From positions 253,207 to 317,206 of the forward strand of contig MNCI01022583.1 in NCBI GenBank assembly GCA_015680685.1: DNA of 64,000 bases, in the 5' to 3' direction. The position numbers were made by a program, and so were the translations under genes. This stretch comes from Gnetum montanum. Its lineage: Eukaryota > Streptophyta > Gnetopsida > Gnetales > Gnetaceae. The notes under the pieces were generated by a model. That model ran no database searches, had not been told where the DNA came from, and was given only the letters and a program-made list of their open reading frames with translations. This document shows positions 53,566 through 64,000 of this stretch, in pieces. Numbering within the stretch: position 1 is the first letter of the stretch; each line of letters begins with the position of its first letter.

Positions 53566-54300
53566 GGTCAAGGGAAATATCATATTGTACCATCTAGGCC
53601 CTACATGCCCCCTAAGCCACACTATGTTAGGAAGAAATTGCACAACTAAGGTATCCCCTTAGTCCAACATGTGTGTAGGTGCCTATCTATCCTTTGCTTG
53701 TACATTTAGCCATGCATTTCATTTTTTTCTTACATTACATTTTTTATGCATTTATATTTAGCTTTATTACTTAGATTATGCTTTGTTCACTTTGGTTGCA
53801 CATTTATTTAGTTTGTTTATGCATCTTGCTTAGTATATGCAGTTACTTGTTTAGTTTACCCCTTAGCAGTATTAGCTTATGCATGAAAAACATAAAAACA
53901 CATAAAAATCAAAAAATTTAAAATCACAAAAAGAGAAAAAGCACTGTGTGGCCTACCATGGCCTTAAACTAGCACTGTATGGCCCACTATGGCCTTAAAC
54001 TAGCACTTGTACTTCTACCAACATGGCCTACCATGGCCTTAAATTGGCAATTCGTGGCCTGAAATGGCCTAAAACTATCATTGAAGATTGAAATATCTTT
54101 AAACTAGCATGGGGCTCACACCATCCTAGTTACATTATCATCACATAATCACAATTTAGCGCATAATCCATCACGTTACAAGCATAGTAAGCACAAAATA
54201 AAAATAGAATAAAACATAAAAAGAAAAGTTTGCATGTTACACATTAGACATATAGTGAATAGATGCATTAGAAATCACATGAATAAAAATACATAGTATG
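53566..54300. repeat. Non-coding stretch with short tandem repeat
   Basis: T-rich and A-rich sequence without genes. 53941-54085 holds about four copies of a 31-44 bp unit, GGCCTACCATGGCCTTAAAC plus CTAGCACTGT-like spacer, with the internal palindrome GGCC-N-CATGGCC. Confidence 0.6.
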
Positions 54301-57006
54301 AGCTACATGAGTAGCAAGAATATAACAAAAATGAAAAAATTTCCCAGCAGCAGGGCTACATTAGGACATGCTCAACCGGTTGTACTATGTGGAGGAGGTC
54401 CTTCTTTCCCCACCACACTACTGGGGCTTGCAGCATCTCATGGTTCTTACTGCCACAATCGCAACAAAATGAGTATTCAATAAGCAAAACCTATAAAAAA
54501 GCTAATACTAAAATATGTAGAAAAGCAAATAAAAAACTAACTTGAGAGGGTCTTGCATTAGCATCATCTAGGAGTAACTTGTCAAGGCCATTCTCTAAGC
54601 ATTAGAGGATCTTGGCTTCTAAAAGCTACATCCAGTTCTCCTAGCCAAAGTCCAGGCCTCTAAAACAACATAATTAAAGCAATATAACAAACATATTAAG
54701 CTTAGGATCTATCTATTGTAGGTGGTCCACCATGTCCTGTACAACGCCATCCATGAAGGTAAATTTGTCAACCATGTCTACCCATAGCTCTATGTGGTAG
54801 GTATACGTTGGATCGCTGGCAGGCACATTTGAGGCTATAAAGCAATGATGCAATTAGTATACAACAAAAAAGCCAAAGATGCTAGAGCAAAAGGGTAATA
54901 GAAGATGGTAATCCAAATCACTTACCTAGTAAGCCCTCAAGCATGAACGCAGGAGGGTCTTCCAGCTATACACCATCAAATAGGCAATCAAAATCATTGT
55001 CATTGGGGTGGAGTAGGTCCTCCTCCTCCAACTACTAGAGAGTCTCTATTGCACTAGATAGATCATCTCCATGAGCTTTTCTCTCCTCAGCTTGGGGAGG
55101 TACTTCTTCTACTACTATCTCTATAGTTGCTTTGGCAATCCACTCGCTGGTCTCTGCAATCAACACATGCGCACATTAGCATAGTAGTATAATCTAACAC
55201 AAAAACATGAAAATATAGACATATAAAATACCAAAAATGCATCTTGCAAGTTATGCATACTAACTTGCAACCTCCATATGTAAGCTTTGAAAGTTTATGT
55301 ATATTTTCTTGTTGCTTGGCCTCCCAGCCTCAGGAGCAGCCTCCTTCGTAGCACATGGCCTCTTAATCTTTGCCTTGGATAGTCCCATTGTTTCTACAAT
55401 GTAGTAGTCTACCTTAGCCATGTCTTCAATGTGAATTGGAGGTGCCTCACCTACACTGTGACATGAATAGTGTGACTACCCCATGGGACCTTTAGTCATT
55501 ACTGATAACGATTTGTCAATCTCCTTTAAGGGCTCTTGTTCTTATGTTGTCATGAATAAGTGCTTGATCCACGGATTTGAGAGCTACTCATGGTCTTGTA
55601 CCATCTAATGTCTACCATCACATATGACCAAAAGCTCCACAAACCTTCATAGGTATCCTATGAAGAATGCGAAGTGAACATGGGATCTTCCTAGGATGTT
55701 AAATTGTTGCTGAGAGACCTCCACCTGCATGCCAATCACAATATAAGTAGCCCAGTTGAACCTTGTGCCCTCCTATAGAACCTCTTTCATTATCTACACC
55801 TAATCTACCTAGAGGATCTTTTCTTGGAAGAGTACCTTTAGAAAGGTACAAGTATGAAAAAGAGGGTAAAGCTCTCTCACCTTGGGCATAAGAATGTCCT
55901 TGATTGGTATGCCCTTATGAGATCGGGTGGCACACAACCAGTCCTCAATCTTCCCTCTACGACCCAACTCCCTATTGGGCGATCAATGGGAAGTCCAAAG
56001 ATGTCAAAAAGGAAGGCCTTGTTGAGGTCAAGAACTACCCTCATGCCATGCATGTGGGTGACAAACTGTCGGACGTTGCTGCTTAAGGAGTCAATGATGG
56101 TGATCATCTGGGCCACTGGAATACCTAGGTTGAGGGCTAAAAATAGGTCCATCAACCCTGCATGTATGACCTTAGCTATCAATATGTCTAGGACCTTGTG
56201 GCATAACCAATGCTATGCATCCTCTACATCATCATATTTCATGATGAGGGTGGCCTTTGTGTAGCCTATGGTGACCATCATCACCTCTCCTGAAGCAACT
56301 GTAGCTATAATAAAGGCAAAAAAACATTAGCATCATGTAAAAGGCAAATCAACAACACATGAATAAGCACAAGAGTTAAAATGGTAGACACATACATGGT
56401 AGAAACAAAGTGTGAGATGGAGGTGGTGGTGCTATCATCTCCTTAGTGTTTATCATACTGATGGCTCACTCTCATCCAACCAGTTGTGGGTCTTGCATCG
56501 TTCATACATCCTTGGGTACCAGGTGGGGTAAGCCTCCAGATCAAACCCCACTTACTCAAGCACAACTTCTGAAATATTTAGGCTAGTAAAGAATACCTTT
56601 AAGGCAGTGCAAGTCAAAGTTGGAGTGTCTAATTCATTGTATAGGCCCTTCACATCAACTCTAAATCTGGCATTAAGTAAGAGTAGTTAGCAAGATAACA
56701 TGAGTAATCAGTAAAGATAAACTATAAAAGCCATAAGAGCACTTACCCTCTAGCATAGTAGACAGTTCTAGGTGGGTTCTAGAATAGGGTGTGCACTCGC
56801 ATAACAACAAAAAGGATGTTGCTCTTGTTGTAGCAACTGAACCATGTGATGTGCTAAATCTTGGATAGACATCGAGCACACCTAGGGCCTCTGCTTGAAC
56901 CACTTGCTTCATCACCACTAGTAGTACGCTCATCGAACATAAACCTCAAGATGCTCTGGTTAGCCCTAGGCAACAATGTCTTGGTGGTGGCGCTAGCAAC
57001 CTCCAT
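54300..57006 (-). pseudogene. Degenerate multi-exon gene of unknown family
   Basis: On the minus strand, several coherent coding pieces are separated by sequences with GT-AG borders. Exon 1, 57006-56747: ATG, MEVASATTKTLLPRANQS, donor GTAAGT at 56746. Exon 2 from 56666, after acceptor AATGCCAG: FRVDVKGLYNELDTP. Exon 3 from 56304, after TTATTATAG: KVLDILIAKVIHAGLMDLF, then LDLNKAFLFDIFGLPIDRP. Exon 55153-54926 (ETSEWIAKATIEIVVEEVPP, then donor GTAAGTG). Exon from 54834 (VPASDPTYTYHIELWVDMVD). Last pieces 54659-54545 (LLEAKILQCLENGLDKLLLD) and 54470-54370. In-frame stops are mostly TAG or TGA. Exon 3 loosely resembles the putative plant transposon protein domain; function is unknown. Confidence 0.45.
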
Positions 57007-57099
57007 TGTTAAGTGTGATCACATGATCACACTAAATTGCTACAACAAGTATGCTAGGAACTCACAAGCCCCTGGTCAAAACCACATTGCTTGTTGATC

Positions 57100-57720
57100 C
57101 ACCCACATATCTAGTGTAGGTGTGTAGGGAATAGGCTCATTCATGTAGCACAAGATGCCTACAAGCTCCACAATAATCAAAATAGGATTTAGCAGCACTC
57201 TGCAATGAACCAACAATAAACAAAGTGCTGGTATACGTACATAGATGCAAATTTTGACATAAAACCATTAAATTAAGTTAGCAATGTTAGCATAGTATAA
57301 CATAGACTAGCAATAATTTTTTTCATTTTGGCAATGCCCTTTGGGGCCTCACATGTATAAAATGTCATCTAACTTATTTGACGCACTTGGTACTCACTGT
57401 GGTATAGCATGTTTGCATAGGATTAGCATTTCATTTTACAAGTTTCATAGGTTTAGCATGAGCATGTTTTTGCAAGTATAGCATTATTACATTTTTCAAG
57501 TCTAGCATTACACACGATTTACAATTTTTTTCTAACTTCAAACCACCTTAGTGAAGAGTGTAGTCCAGAAATTTTAAATTTTTTTCTAATTTTAGACTAT
57601 CACAGTGAAGAGCATAGTCCAAAATTTGAGAAAAAATTCAAACTCTAGGTTATCTTTGTACAAAGCATAGTTAAGAAAGGGGAAAAAATTTTCTAATTGT
57701 TGGCACTAAGACTACACTTT
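57100..57720. repeat. Non-coding DNA with hairpin-like repeats
   Basis: 57100-57500 shows nothing recognisable. 57530-57720 has two to three copies of TTTTTTTCTAA, followed by GACTAT or a variant, then AGTGAAGAGTGTAGTCC or GAAGAGCATAGTCC. These are the same motifs as the array at 40625-41564 and may be the far end of element L. Confidence 0.5.
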
Positions 57721-58390
57721 ATAGAGAAACTAACTTTTATAGTAGCCATTTTGTGAAACACTCGGCATCAACTGTGCCTCCAAGATAGAGAGGGTAGTAT
57801 TGGCCATGGCTTGTAAGGAACAAAGTTTTGGTTGTCACCCCGCCACTCTCTTCATGTACCATGCTTGTGCTTTGCTGTGGCACCATGCACACCATCCACT
57901 ATGCCTATTATGNTCCAAACATGCTCCTCCGTGCTCTTGCACAGATCGACATGACACAACTNCTACACTTGCTATCCTTGAGGTTTACATAGTGTAGGAA
58001 AAAAAATTGGAAATGCACCATGATGCTAGGCATTGTTGTAGCCCCTAGGGCTGTGTGGCCATGTTGTGGGATGCAATTGCTCTCATTGTTCTAGCATCAC
58101 ACTGTAAGGCCCCCTAACTGGCATGACCCTCATGGCGCACATCATGCCTTACCTCTTCCCATTGTTGGAAACTTTCAAGAAAAAAATAATTTTTTTCATA
58201 AAATAAAAGAAAAAGAGGGAGACAGAAAATGCACCCTTGGTGCTATGCCCTTCTCATGGCCTTTATGGCCATGTGGTCATGCTATACGGTGTAATGCCCC
58301 TACAATCCTTGCTTTTCATTTTTATTTTGCTATTCAATTTTGTTGTCCATACAAAACTTCATTAGTGTATGGTGGCTCTCCTACCTTGAG
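57720..58390. other. Unassigned DNA with an assembly artefact
   Basis: No gene recognised. Bases 57914-57961, bounded by single Ns at 57913 and 57962, are an exact inverted copy (48 nt) of 58463-58510, inside the gag fragment to the right. The rest (58020-58390) has GC-richer, low-similarity sequence. The sequence becomes gag of the neighbouring element at about 58390. Confidence 0.6.
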
Positions 58391-58734
58391 TCCCTTATAC
58401 GTTGTGTGGATGTGGGATGGTAATCCCTTATGTCAAAGTTGCCTATAACATATTCAGCATAGAGTTGTGTCATGTCGATCTGTGCAAGAGCACGGAGGAG
58501 CATGTTTGGAACTAACCAATCTGGAGGTAACACTATGTTACCTTGCAAGTCTCTCCATCATAGCTATTCTTCTTGATGGAGGATAAAGGTAAAATATGGT
58601 ATGTACTTATCGAGATGAGTATATACTACCCGATGTTGTTGAGGAACTGGCTGATTTTGGTTATGTGTTTTAGATTGCCGACTGTTCCTTGTATGATCCC
58701 TAGGTGAAGTGCCTTTATTCGAAGAAGAATACAT
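58390..58734 (-). pseudogene. gag N-terminal fragment left of the LTR at 58878
   Basis: ATG at 58734 (MYSSSNKGTSP). It continues VVYTHLDKYIPYFTFILH, then LRALAQIDMTQLYAEYVI and DYHPTSTQR, aligning with 3060-3421 of element A. It ends abruptly at about 58390. With the PBS at 58859-58876 (TGGCACCATTGTCGGTGA, minus), it shows that a second element once extended left from this LTR. Confidence 0.75.
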
Positions 58735-58877
58735 TGTTATTTATCAGTGTGCTGATTAATCGTTATATAAATGTTTTTTTTAATTAACCCTAAGGTTCTT
58801 TTAAGCTCCTAATGATGTGAGTAATTTCCTATGTTCTACTTAGCGCACAAACACTTAGTCACCGACAATGGTGCCAA

Positions 58878-59466
58878 TGATGAGTGGCGAGGTACCCCTA
58901 CACTCAACCATACGAATATGAGNACTAACTCTAACTAACTAACTAAGCCTTAATTAACCTAGTGTCAGCATCCGTTCCCACTTACCATTCACACCCTGAA
59001 CCAATGCAACCTTGGTTACCAAACGCTAATTGTTGTTGGGATCACCAAGCGTAACACACATGCTCAAGTGGTTGTACTGAGGCACTTAACGAGGAGAGAA
59101 GGATTGAGAAATATTTAATAACTAATAAAGCATTTAAAGGATAAATAGTAAATAATAGTAAATAAAATCCTAATTAGCCTATTCCATGCATTGCAAGGTT
59201 TATCCAAGAAGTTCATCTTTATTGTCGTACACAAACTTGTGTTCAGGTAGAATGTTTGCTCAAATAAAGATCCGTTCACTTTGGAGCTCCTACTGTGGGC
59301 ATATGGAAAATATTCTATCTCTAGAAGGATCAAACTGCCAGAGTTTCACTACGGTCTAAGCTTAGGATGAGAAACAAGGGAGACCCACCTCTTATTTATA
59401 GAACTAGCGGCGGACCGTGATATCACGTATGCGATATTACAGCCCATGCAATATTGCATCTCATCA
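58878..59466 (-). repeat. LTR shared by the 58390 gag fragment and element E
   Basis: TGATGAG at 58878 to CTCATCA at 59466. TATA box at 59391-59402 (minus). U3 array (59405-59466) of GATATC/AATATTGC palindromes as in element A. A single N at 58923 joins sequences that in A are about 200 bp apart (3610 and 3815), so part of the LTR is missing from the assembly. Internal sequence flanks it on both sides: PBS plus gag to the left, PPT-side untranslated region to the right. Confidence 0.8.
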
Positions 59467-61230
59467 TATCCCCATGACTGAATGAAAACGCATCCTCAAG
59501 TTCCTTACAAAATATTGGGATGGTATGGGATTATTGACTCAAATTGAACTAATGGGATGACATGTGAACGGATCATCATTACAAGATAAGATAAAACTGG
59601 TGTTCATGACAACAAGAGTGAACACCTTATTACATTTGACATTAGGCCCTATTTGGCAGCTGAGAAAGAGAGAGAGAGAAAGAAGTTTGGCTACTACCAA
59701 TGCCAAGATTTCACCTTTGGTTGTCCATCCATAAGTGCACCATCGATCTTGCTCCTCACATAGCTGCTTCAGCACTGCTCCAGCCCAAGTGTTCTCTCTA
59801 GATCCACTTCATTGTTGTATGATTTTCATCTGCACACACAACACCGTATTTATATTAGCAAGGGTAAATGAATCATAATGCAATTGATACCTTTCTTTGG
59901 TGTAAGTCCATTGGCTGGGTTGTGGTATGGCTAATACAGATCTAGAGATATAAGAGTGGTGACTACTGAAGGTGTAGTGGTTAGGAGAAAATTGCAAAAA
60001 TTTGGGTCCAGACCCCCATGACTAAGAGTGAACCTCCAGTAGCAATGGAATGGAGAAAGAAAAGGAATAAGAAAGATGGGGAAAAAGAGATAACTAGGAA
60101 ATCGATGAAATGGATGTCAAGATGGAAATGAACAAAATAAAATAGATTGCAAAAATGTTAAGGAAAAGAATTTAATTGGTGCACCAAATAGGAATGTCAG
60201 TGGATCCTCCCCAAAGGAGGCTCATGCCCTTAATGCCCTAATAAACCCACATTCAAAGAGTCCATAGGCTCTGGGAATGTTATTTGGAACAAGAGTTAAA
60301 GTCTTAACCACATGAATTTACCGAAAAGAAAACAATGCATCAACCAAAATATACACTAATAATACAACCGACAATGAGGTGAACAATGGAGAGAAGGATG
60401 GAGAGTATTGAATGGAATGGAATCCCAAGAACAAGGTGGGGTATAGCCCCTTGTGTGTTTTAATGATTAATGTGACTTGGTAAATCTCATTCCAACTCCG
60501 GCCTCAAACAAACCACATCCAGTGACTTCACATTAATGCATTTGGCCAAATCATCCACTTGAATAACAAGAATGCCTTCATCCAAGAGCCACCACCATTT
60601 TGATGAAATGAAGGAGGAGAGAATGGGAGGTGAGGAGGGCCTTAGAGGGAACTTGTTTATTTTAGTTTCATAACCAGTGCTTGTAGCCCAAGAGATTATT
60701 TTGTCTAAGGGATGTGCTTTGAATTCTCACATTTCTCTTCTTTTTCAATTTTTTTTATTTTTTATTTTTTTTTATTTTATGTATTTATGCGTGAGAACCA
60801 CACCATGCAAAGACTTGTTATTTTTATTTTCTCAGCTTCCCAATAATTGGGTAATATCGAAACGGTAAGAAAAATCATGAAGAAAACATCCAAGCACCCA
60901 AGAGAATGGCCAACACAAAAGCATCAAGTCCCCTTGAAGTCATACCCTTTTCAATCCTTGAGTCCTTCCTTAGTTTGAGAAATACCCAGTCACCGATTCG
61001 TTATAGTTATTATTTAGAAAGGGACTGTACATTTCCAAGCTAAGAGAGACCATAGAAAATTGCGAATATATGGATGAAGTGGACTCATTGCCTGCTATAT
61101 CAAAAGAACCATACCTTAGTATCAACATCATGACTTAAAGGTAAAAACCAAACATGAGAAATCAATATAAAAATAATTCATACCATCATAAAGAACACTT
61201 ATTGAATGACAAATTTACAAGGTGGGTAAC

Positions 61231-61261
<31 letters not shown>

Positions 61262-61460
61262 AAATGAAAAAGTATATCGATGTTGTAAAAAAAAACAAGA
61301 AAAGTTAAAGAAATTTGTAAAACAAAAATGTGTAAAAAAAATGTGTAAAAGAAAAACGTTTAAGACAAAAACGCGTAAAACAAAAATGTGTAAAACAAAA
61401 ATGTGTAAAAGAAAAACGTGTAAAACAAAAATGTGTAAAACAAAAACTTAAAAGAAATGA
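59467..61460 (-). other. 3' untranslated region of element E
   Basis: About 2 kb. Next to the stop: a 14-16 bp A-rich/T-rich tandem (61305-61450, units like AAATGTGTAAAACAAA), then a CA/CG dinucleotide tract (61229-61261). Conserved block at 60789-60814 (GTGAGAACCACACCATGCAA). A GA-rich tract lies at 59664-59690. PPT-side sequence TATCCCCATGACTGAATG (plus view) abuts the LTR. The antisense frame of B is broken here. Confidence 0.65.
61229..61261. repeat. CA/CG microsatellite
   Basis: Alternating purine-pyrimidine tract ACACACACACGCGCGCGCAC followed by more CA, in the 3' untranslated region of element E. The same tract begins the window at 1-10 in element A, so it is part of the family's sequence. 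Confidence 0.95.
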
Positions 61461-61462
61461 GG

Positions 61463-61913
61463 GCCTCCAATGATTAGCATAGGTGGCCATCTCCCCCATG
61501 AATGAATGGAAAGGGAGAGATCCAAAATAATGAACGTCTATTTGAATTTCATAAAAGTGCCGAACTTCTCCCCATTGATGTTCTTAGACTAAGGGGTGGA
61601 AGTCGGCGATGCTCATACTCCAATGTGTCTATGCCCTCGTTGTTGGCATGAGTTATTCCCTCAGCTTGTTCCATGCATGTTGTTGGGCTACTATCTTGAT
61701 CAGCTATCAACCACTGGGTATTCTCTTGTTGAGTGGTTGCTACATACAGGCACCTTTCAATGTTATCCTCTGGTGCACACTAGTTACATGTAGGAGATGT
61801 TAAATTTCGCATCACCCATGATTTCTGCATGTCCTCATCCTCTGAGTCACTATATGTGATGCATGGAACTTTCTTCTTCTTGATATTTCCATAAATATTT
61901 ACGTTAGATATCT
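61463..61913 (-). pseudogene. Protease end and fused polyprotein tail of element E
   Basis: 61905-61850 encodes the protease end (KKKVPCITYSDSEDED). The leader follows, then at about 61565-61580 the same switch as in A from the pre-RT leader to the polyprotein end (LFWISPF, then GGDGHLC-like codons, stop near 61463). One in-frame stop (CACTTTTATGA) lies just after the junction. The junction sequence GGGAGAAGTTCGGCACTT matches GGGAGAAGTTCGACACTT of A. Confidence 0.75.
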
Positions 61914-61965
61914 NGTAAATATTTATGGAAATATCAAGAAGAAGAAAGTTCCATGCATCACATAN
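61914..61965. other. Assembly artefact: N-bounded inverted copy
   Basis: Between single Ns at 61914 and 61965 lie 50 bases that are an exact inverted copy of 61853-61902, just to the left. By alignment with A, about 260 bp of protease (556-816 there) should be in this place. Not a biological inverted repeat. Confidence 0.85.
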
Positions 61966-64000
61966 TCTCATGAAATTAAGTTGACTCTAGAACCTGAGTC
62001 AAGAAGAGCCTTATGTGGTTCATTCCCAGTGGCTTGGAGGTCTATTAAGGGTCTTCCAGGGTTAGATAATTTCCTGGAAAGGTGGCCTAGCTTGATCCAG
62101 TCGGTTATAGTATGTGTTAACATAACCGTATGCATTAAGCTTTGTTGTTGGACAGAAGGGAGCTCCAAAGTCTTGTATGTTGGAGGAGCGTGCATAGACT
62201 CAACCACTTGTGGTTGTGAGAGCTTGTCTGGGCTATTGGTTCTAAAGAAAGATCTTCTCTTTTTGCAGTTGTCAGAACCAATAGTGGGTTGAATGGTTAT
62301 AGCTCTCGTAGCGTTAAGTTGTTGCGGTTGAGTGGGGAGTTCCCCTTGCATTGTTGGAGCAGGATGTGTTATGGGAACTACTGGTGGAAGAGGTGCAGAT
62401 GGATTAGGAGGATGGTATGGGTATGGAGAATCTCTCAGAGGATAAGGAATCCTTCTAAAGTACTCTAAAACTTGGTAGTAATGTTGGGGAGTTGTGTGAC
62501 CCATGGAGTCACTTGGAGAAACCGGCTGTCGCACGTAGTAGGCATAAGGATCTAGTTGCCGATAAGGGTATTGTTGTTTCGGCGGTGACATCCCCCATGA
62601 TTGTGGGTATTGCCACTTCTGATGTTGTCCAATGGGTTTTGGTGCAGTTCCACTTGGATAGTATGTCAAAGGTTGGTGGAACTTCCTTGGGTTACCTTGG
62701 GGATAAGGTAACCTTCGGGGTGTCTGCCGTCTGTTGAGTCTCGGGTTGAGTGCATACACCCCAGACTCTTGTAGATGTGAGACGATTGGACAACATCCTT
62801 TAGGATGGTCATATTGGTAGATCTCACATCCACCGTCATCGTCTGTGTCTGAATCCACAACCTCATTAGAGATAGTTATTTTTTCCTTACCCTTGTCACG
62901 TGCAAGGTCTGAATCTCTCCGCTTTGTCTTGTTCTTGTCACTACTTCGTTCCTCCTTAGACTCCTCTACAATATTTAGGACAATTTCAATTTTACTATCT
63001 AAGGAGCTCCATACTTCATCTACCTTAGTTGATACTTTTGTTGTTAGCTTTTGAAGTGGCAAGGTTTTCCTATTCACCAACTCTTTAAGTGGTGACTCAT
63101 CCTCCTCATCACAAAATCTCACTCCCTTCTTTCAAAGGGAAGGATCACGATTATATTCTTCCACACACTCTCTTTTTCATAGCTCCCCTTCTTCTTTGGC
63201 TACTTGTTCCAACAATCAATGAATCTCATGAGATCTAAGTTCTGATAATCTCCCTTGGGCATAAGTCTCAAGGGTTCTCCTAGTTTCATACCTTAGCCCA
63301 TCTATGATGTGGTGAAGTTGATCCTGTTGTGCATAACCATGGCCTGGGCAATAATGTAATAATGCATAGTAGCAGCCCATGGCAGCATCCAAGGGTTTGT
63401 GAGTACCTTGCTTCCATCCTTGGAGTTGCTTATGCAAGTTAGATACTCTGGAATACATTTGATATTTATCATTGAAGAGTTCTAACATCGTACTTCACCT
63501 TCTAATGGTTTTCGACTCTAGGTACCGGTACCAACTCTCTACTTCCTTGATGAGTGTCCTGAGAAACAACTTTAGTTTTTTCCTCTCATTTTCTATGTTT
63601 TGCAAGGTGCATGCATCATGGAATGCCTGTAAATGATTTTTCAGATCCACGTTGTATCCCCCTTCAAAGTGTGGGATATTGTTCATGTCTAAGCGCTTGA
63701 TCTGGCTATCTTTTAGATGCCTTGTTGGTATTCTCACTACCTTCATTATATCGAGCATACTTCAGGTTGCAAGTAGGGGCTCATCATGATCATCTCTTTC
63801 ATGACATCTATGATGTCTACGTTGTTCCCTACTTTCCCTTCGTTCATGCCCTTGTCCTCACTCTCGACTCTCTCGTCAAGGTCTCTTGTTTTGTCTACCT
63901 CTATCCTCATCGTTATGCTCTTGATGGCTGCACCCAGATGTGGAAGGAGAGGGTGAATGATGTGAAGAAGGGGAAGAAGAAGGAGAACCATCTCCATAAC
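61966..64000 (-). CDS. gag to protease of element E (partial, runs off the edge)
   Basis: Right part (64000-63216) is the charged domain and capsid core with frame breaks: NDKYQMYSRVSNLHKQLQGW at 63488-63216. Then 63122-61968 is open for 384 codons. It contains the acidic/coil segment (TKVDEVWSSLDSKIEIVLNI, residues 30-50), the Cys/His cluster CEIYQYDHPKGCCPIVSH (about 98-115), ALNPRLNRRQTPRRLPYPQG, a 150-residue Pro/Tyr/Gln-rich region, and the protease spacer and active site KALLDSGSRVNLIS at its end. Only one stop separates it from the capsid frame. The start codon within the frame is probably not a real start. Protease beyond 61966 is hidden by an assembly joint. Confidence 0.8.

Larger units (their letters stand above)
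58878..64000 (-). mobile_element. Element E: sister copy of A, gag-protease-only gypsy element
   Basis: Minus strand: gag (runs off the right edge), protease, fused polyprotein tail, 3' untranslated region 59467-61460, 3' LTR 58878-59466. As in A, RT, RNase H and integrase are missing, with the same junction. Its gag-protease frame (63122-61968) is the longest open frame of the window without Ns. The 5' LTR lies outside the window. It is the better preserved of the two gag-only copies. Confidence 0.85.

Noticed and set aside
55854-56264. 136-codon plus-strand open frame
   Set aside because: It mirrors exon 3 of the minus-strand spliced gene, whose reading is coherent with the neighbouring exons and splice sites; the plus reading is compositional shadow.
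57800-57997. 65-codon open frame
   Set aside because: It spans the N-bounded inverted assembly artefact.
61305-61499. Phe/Cys/His-repeat protein on the minus strand
   Set aside because: It is translation of the A-rich/T-rich tandem in the untranslated region after the polyprotein stop.

Overview
The window is nuclear DNA of a land plant, almost certainly a seed plant with a large, repeat-rich genome. It contains no intact host gene. Nearly everything I can identify is LTR retrotransposon in several states of decay, with one receptor-kinase remnant and one degenerate spliced gene of unknown family. Evidence for a plant is the Ty3/gypsy lineage (Athila/Tat-like, primed by tRNA-Asp), Ty1/copia RT, integrase and RNase H, a tRNA-derived SINE, a plant-type receptor kinase C-terminus and GT-AG introns. 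I cannot name the species. Most coding remnants carry many stops, often TAG or TGA where Gln or Trp is expected, which fits deamination of methylated C in old, silenced DNA.

Layout. 1-4414 (-): element A, a gag-protease-only gypsy element with its 5' LTR; the 3' end lies outside the window. 4436-6870: a SINE and anonymous AT-rich DNA. 6870-8073 and 18064-19417 (-): two halves of one copia pol gene (J), split by 8074-18063 (-), element B, the only gypsy copy here with both ends, two LTRs, a 5-bp target duplication and recognisable gag, PR, RT, RNase H and INT. 19418-28110 (+): element F, a full-coding but broken relative of B inserted into J's integrase. 28147-28634: a three-copy fold-back repeat. 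28640-30052: a degenerate coding stretch. 30053-35530 (+): element K, a copia element with LTRs, PBS, gag and PPT but no visible pol. 35531-40624 (+): element G (gypsy) inserted into K's 3' LTR. 40625-41564: an array of hairpin-like repeats. 41565-45014 (+): element M, a gag fragment joined directly to a 3' untranslated region and LTR. 45015-47045 and 52110-53565 (+): parts of a different gypsy element (L), separated by element H (47055 to about 50760, -, gag-PR) and a receptor-kinase fragment (51249-52140, -). 54300-57006 (-): a degenerate multi-exon gene. 57100-58390: low-information DNA with one assembly artefact. 58390-64000 (-): a gag fragment, an LTR and element E, a sister copy of A.

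The main result is that A and E share the same in-frame deletion of the whole RT-RNase H-INT region, while keeping LTRs, PBS, gag, protease and the last residues of the polyprotein. This looks like a transposing non-autonomous (TR-GAG type) subfamily whose likely autonomous relatives resemble B. K, and possibly M and H, may be further gag-retaining derivatives. Across A, B, E, F and G, a short hairpin inside gag keeps its pairing through synonymous paired changes. Each LTR subfamily carries its own short palindromic repeat array just upstream of the TATA box. Single Ns and two N-bounded inverted 48- and 50-nt copies mark assembly joints that should not be read as biology.
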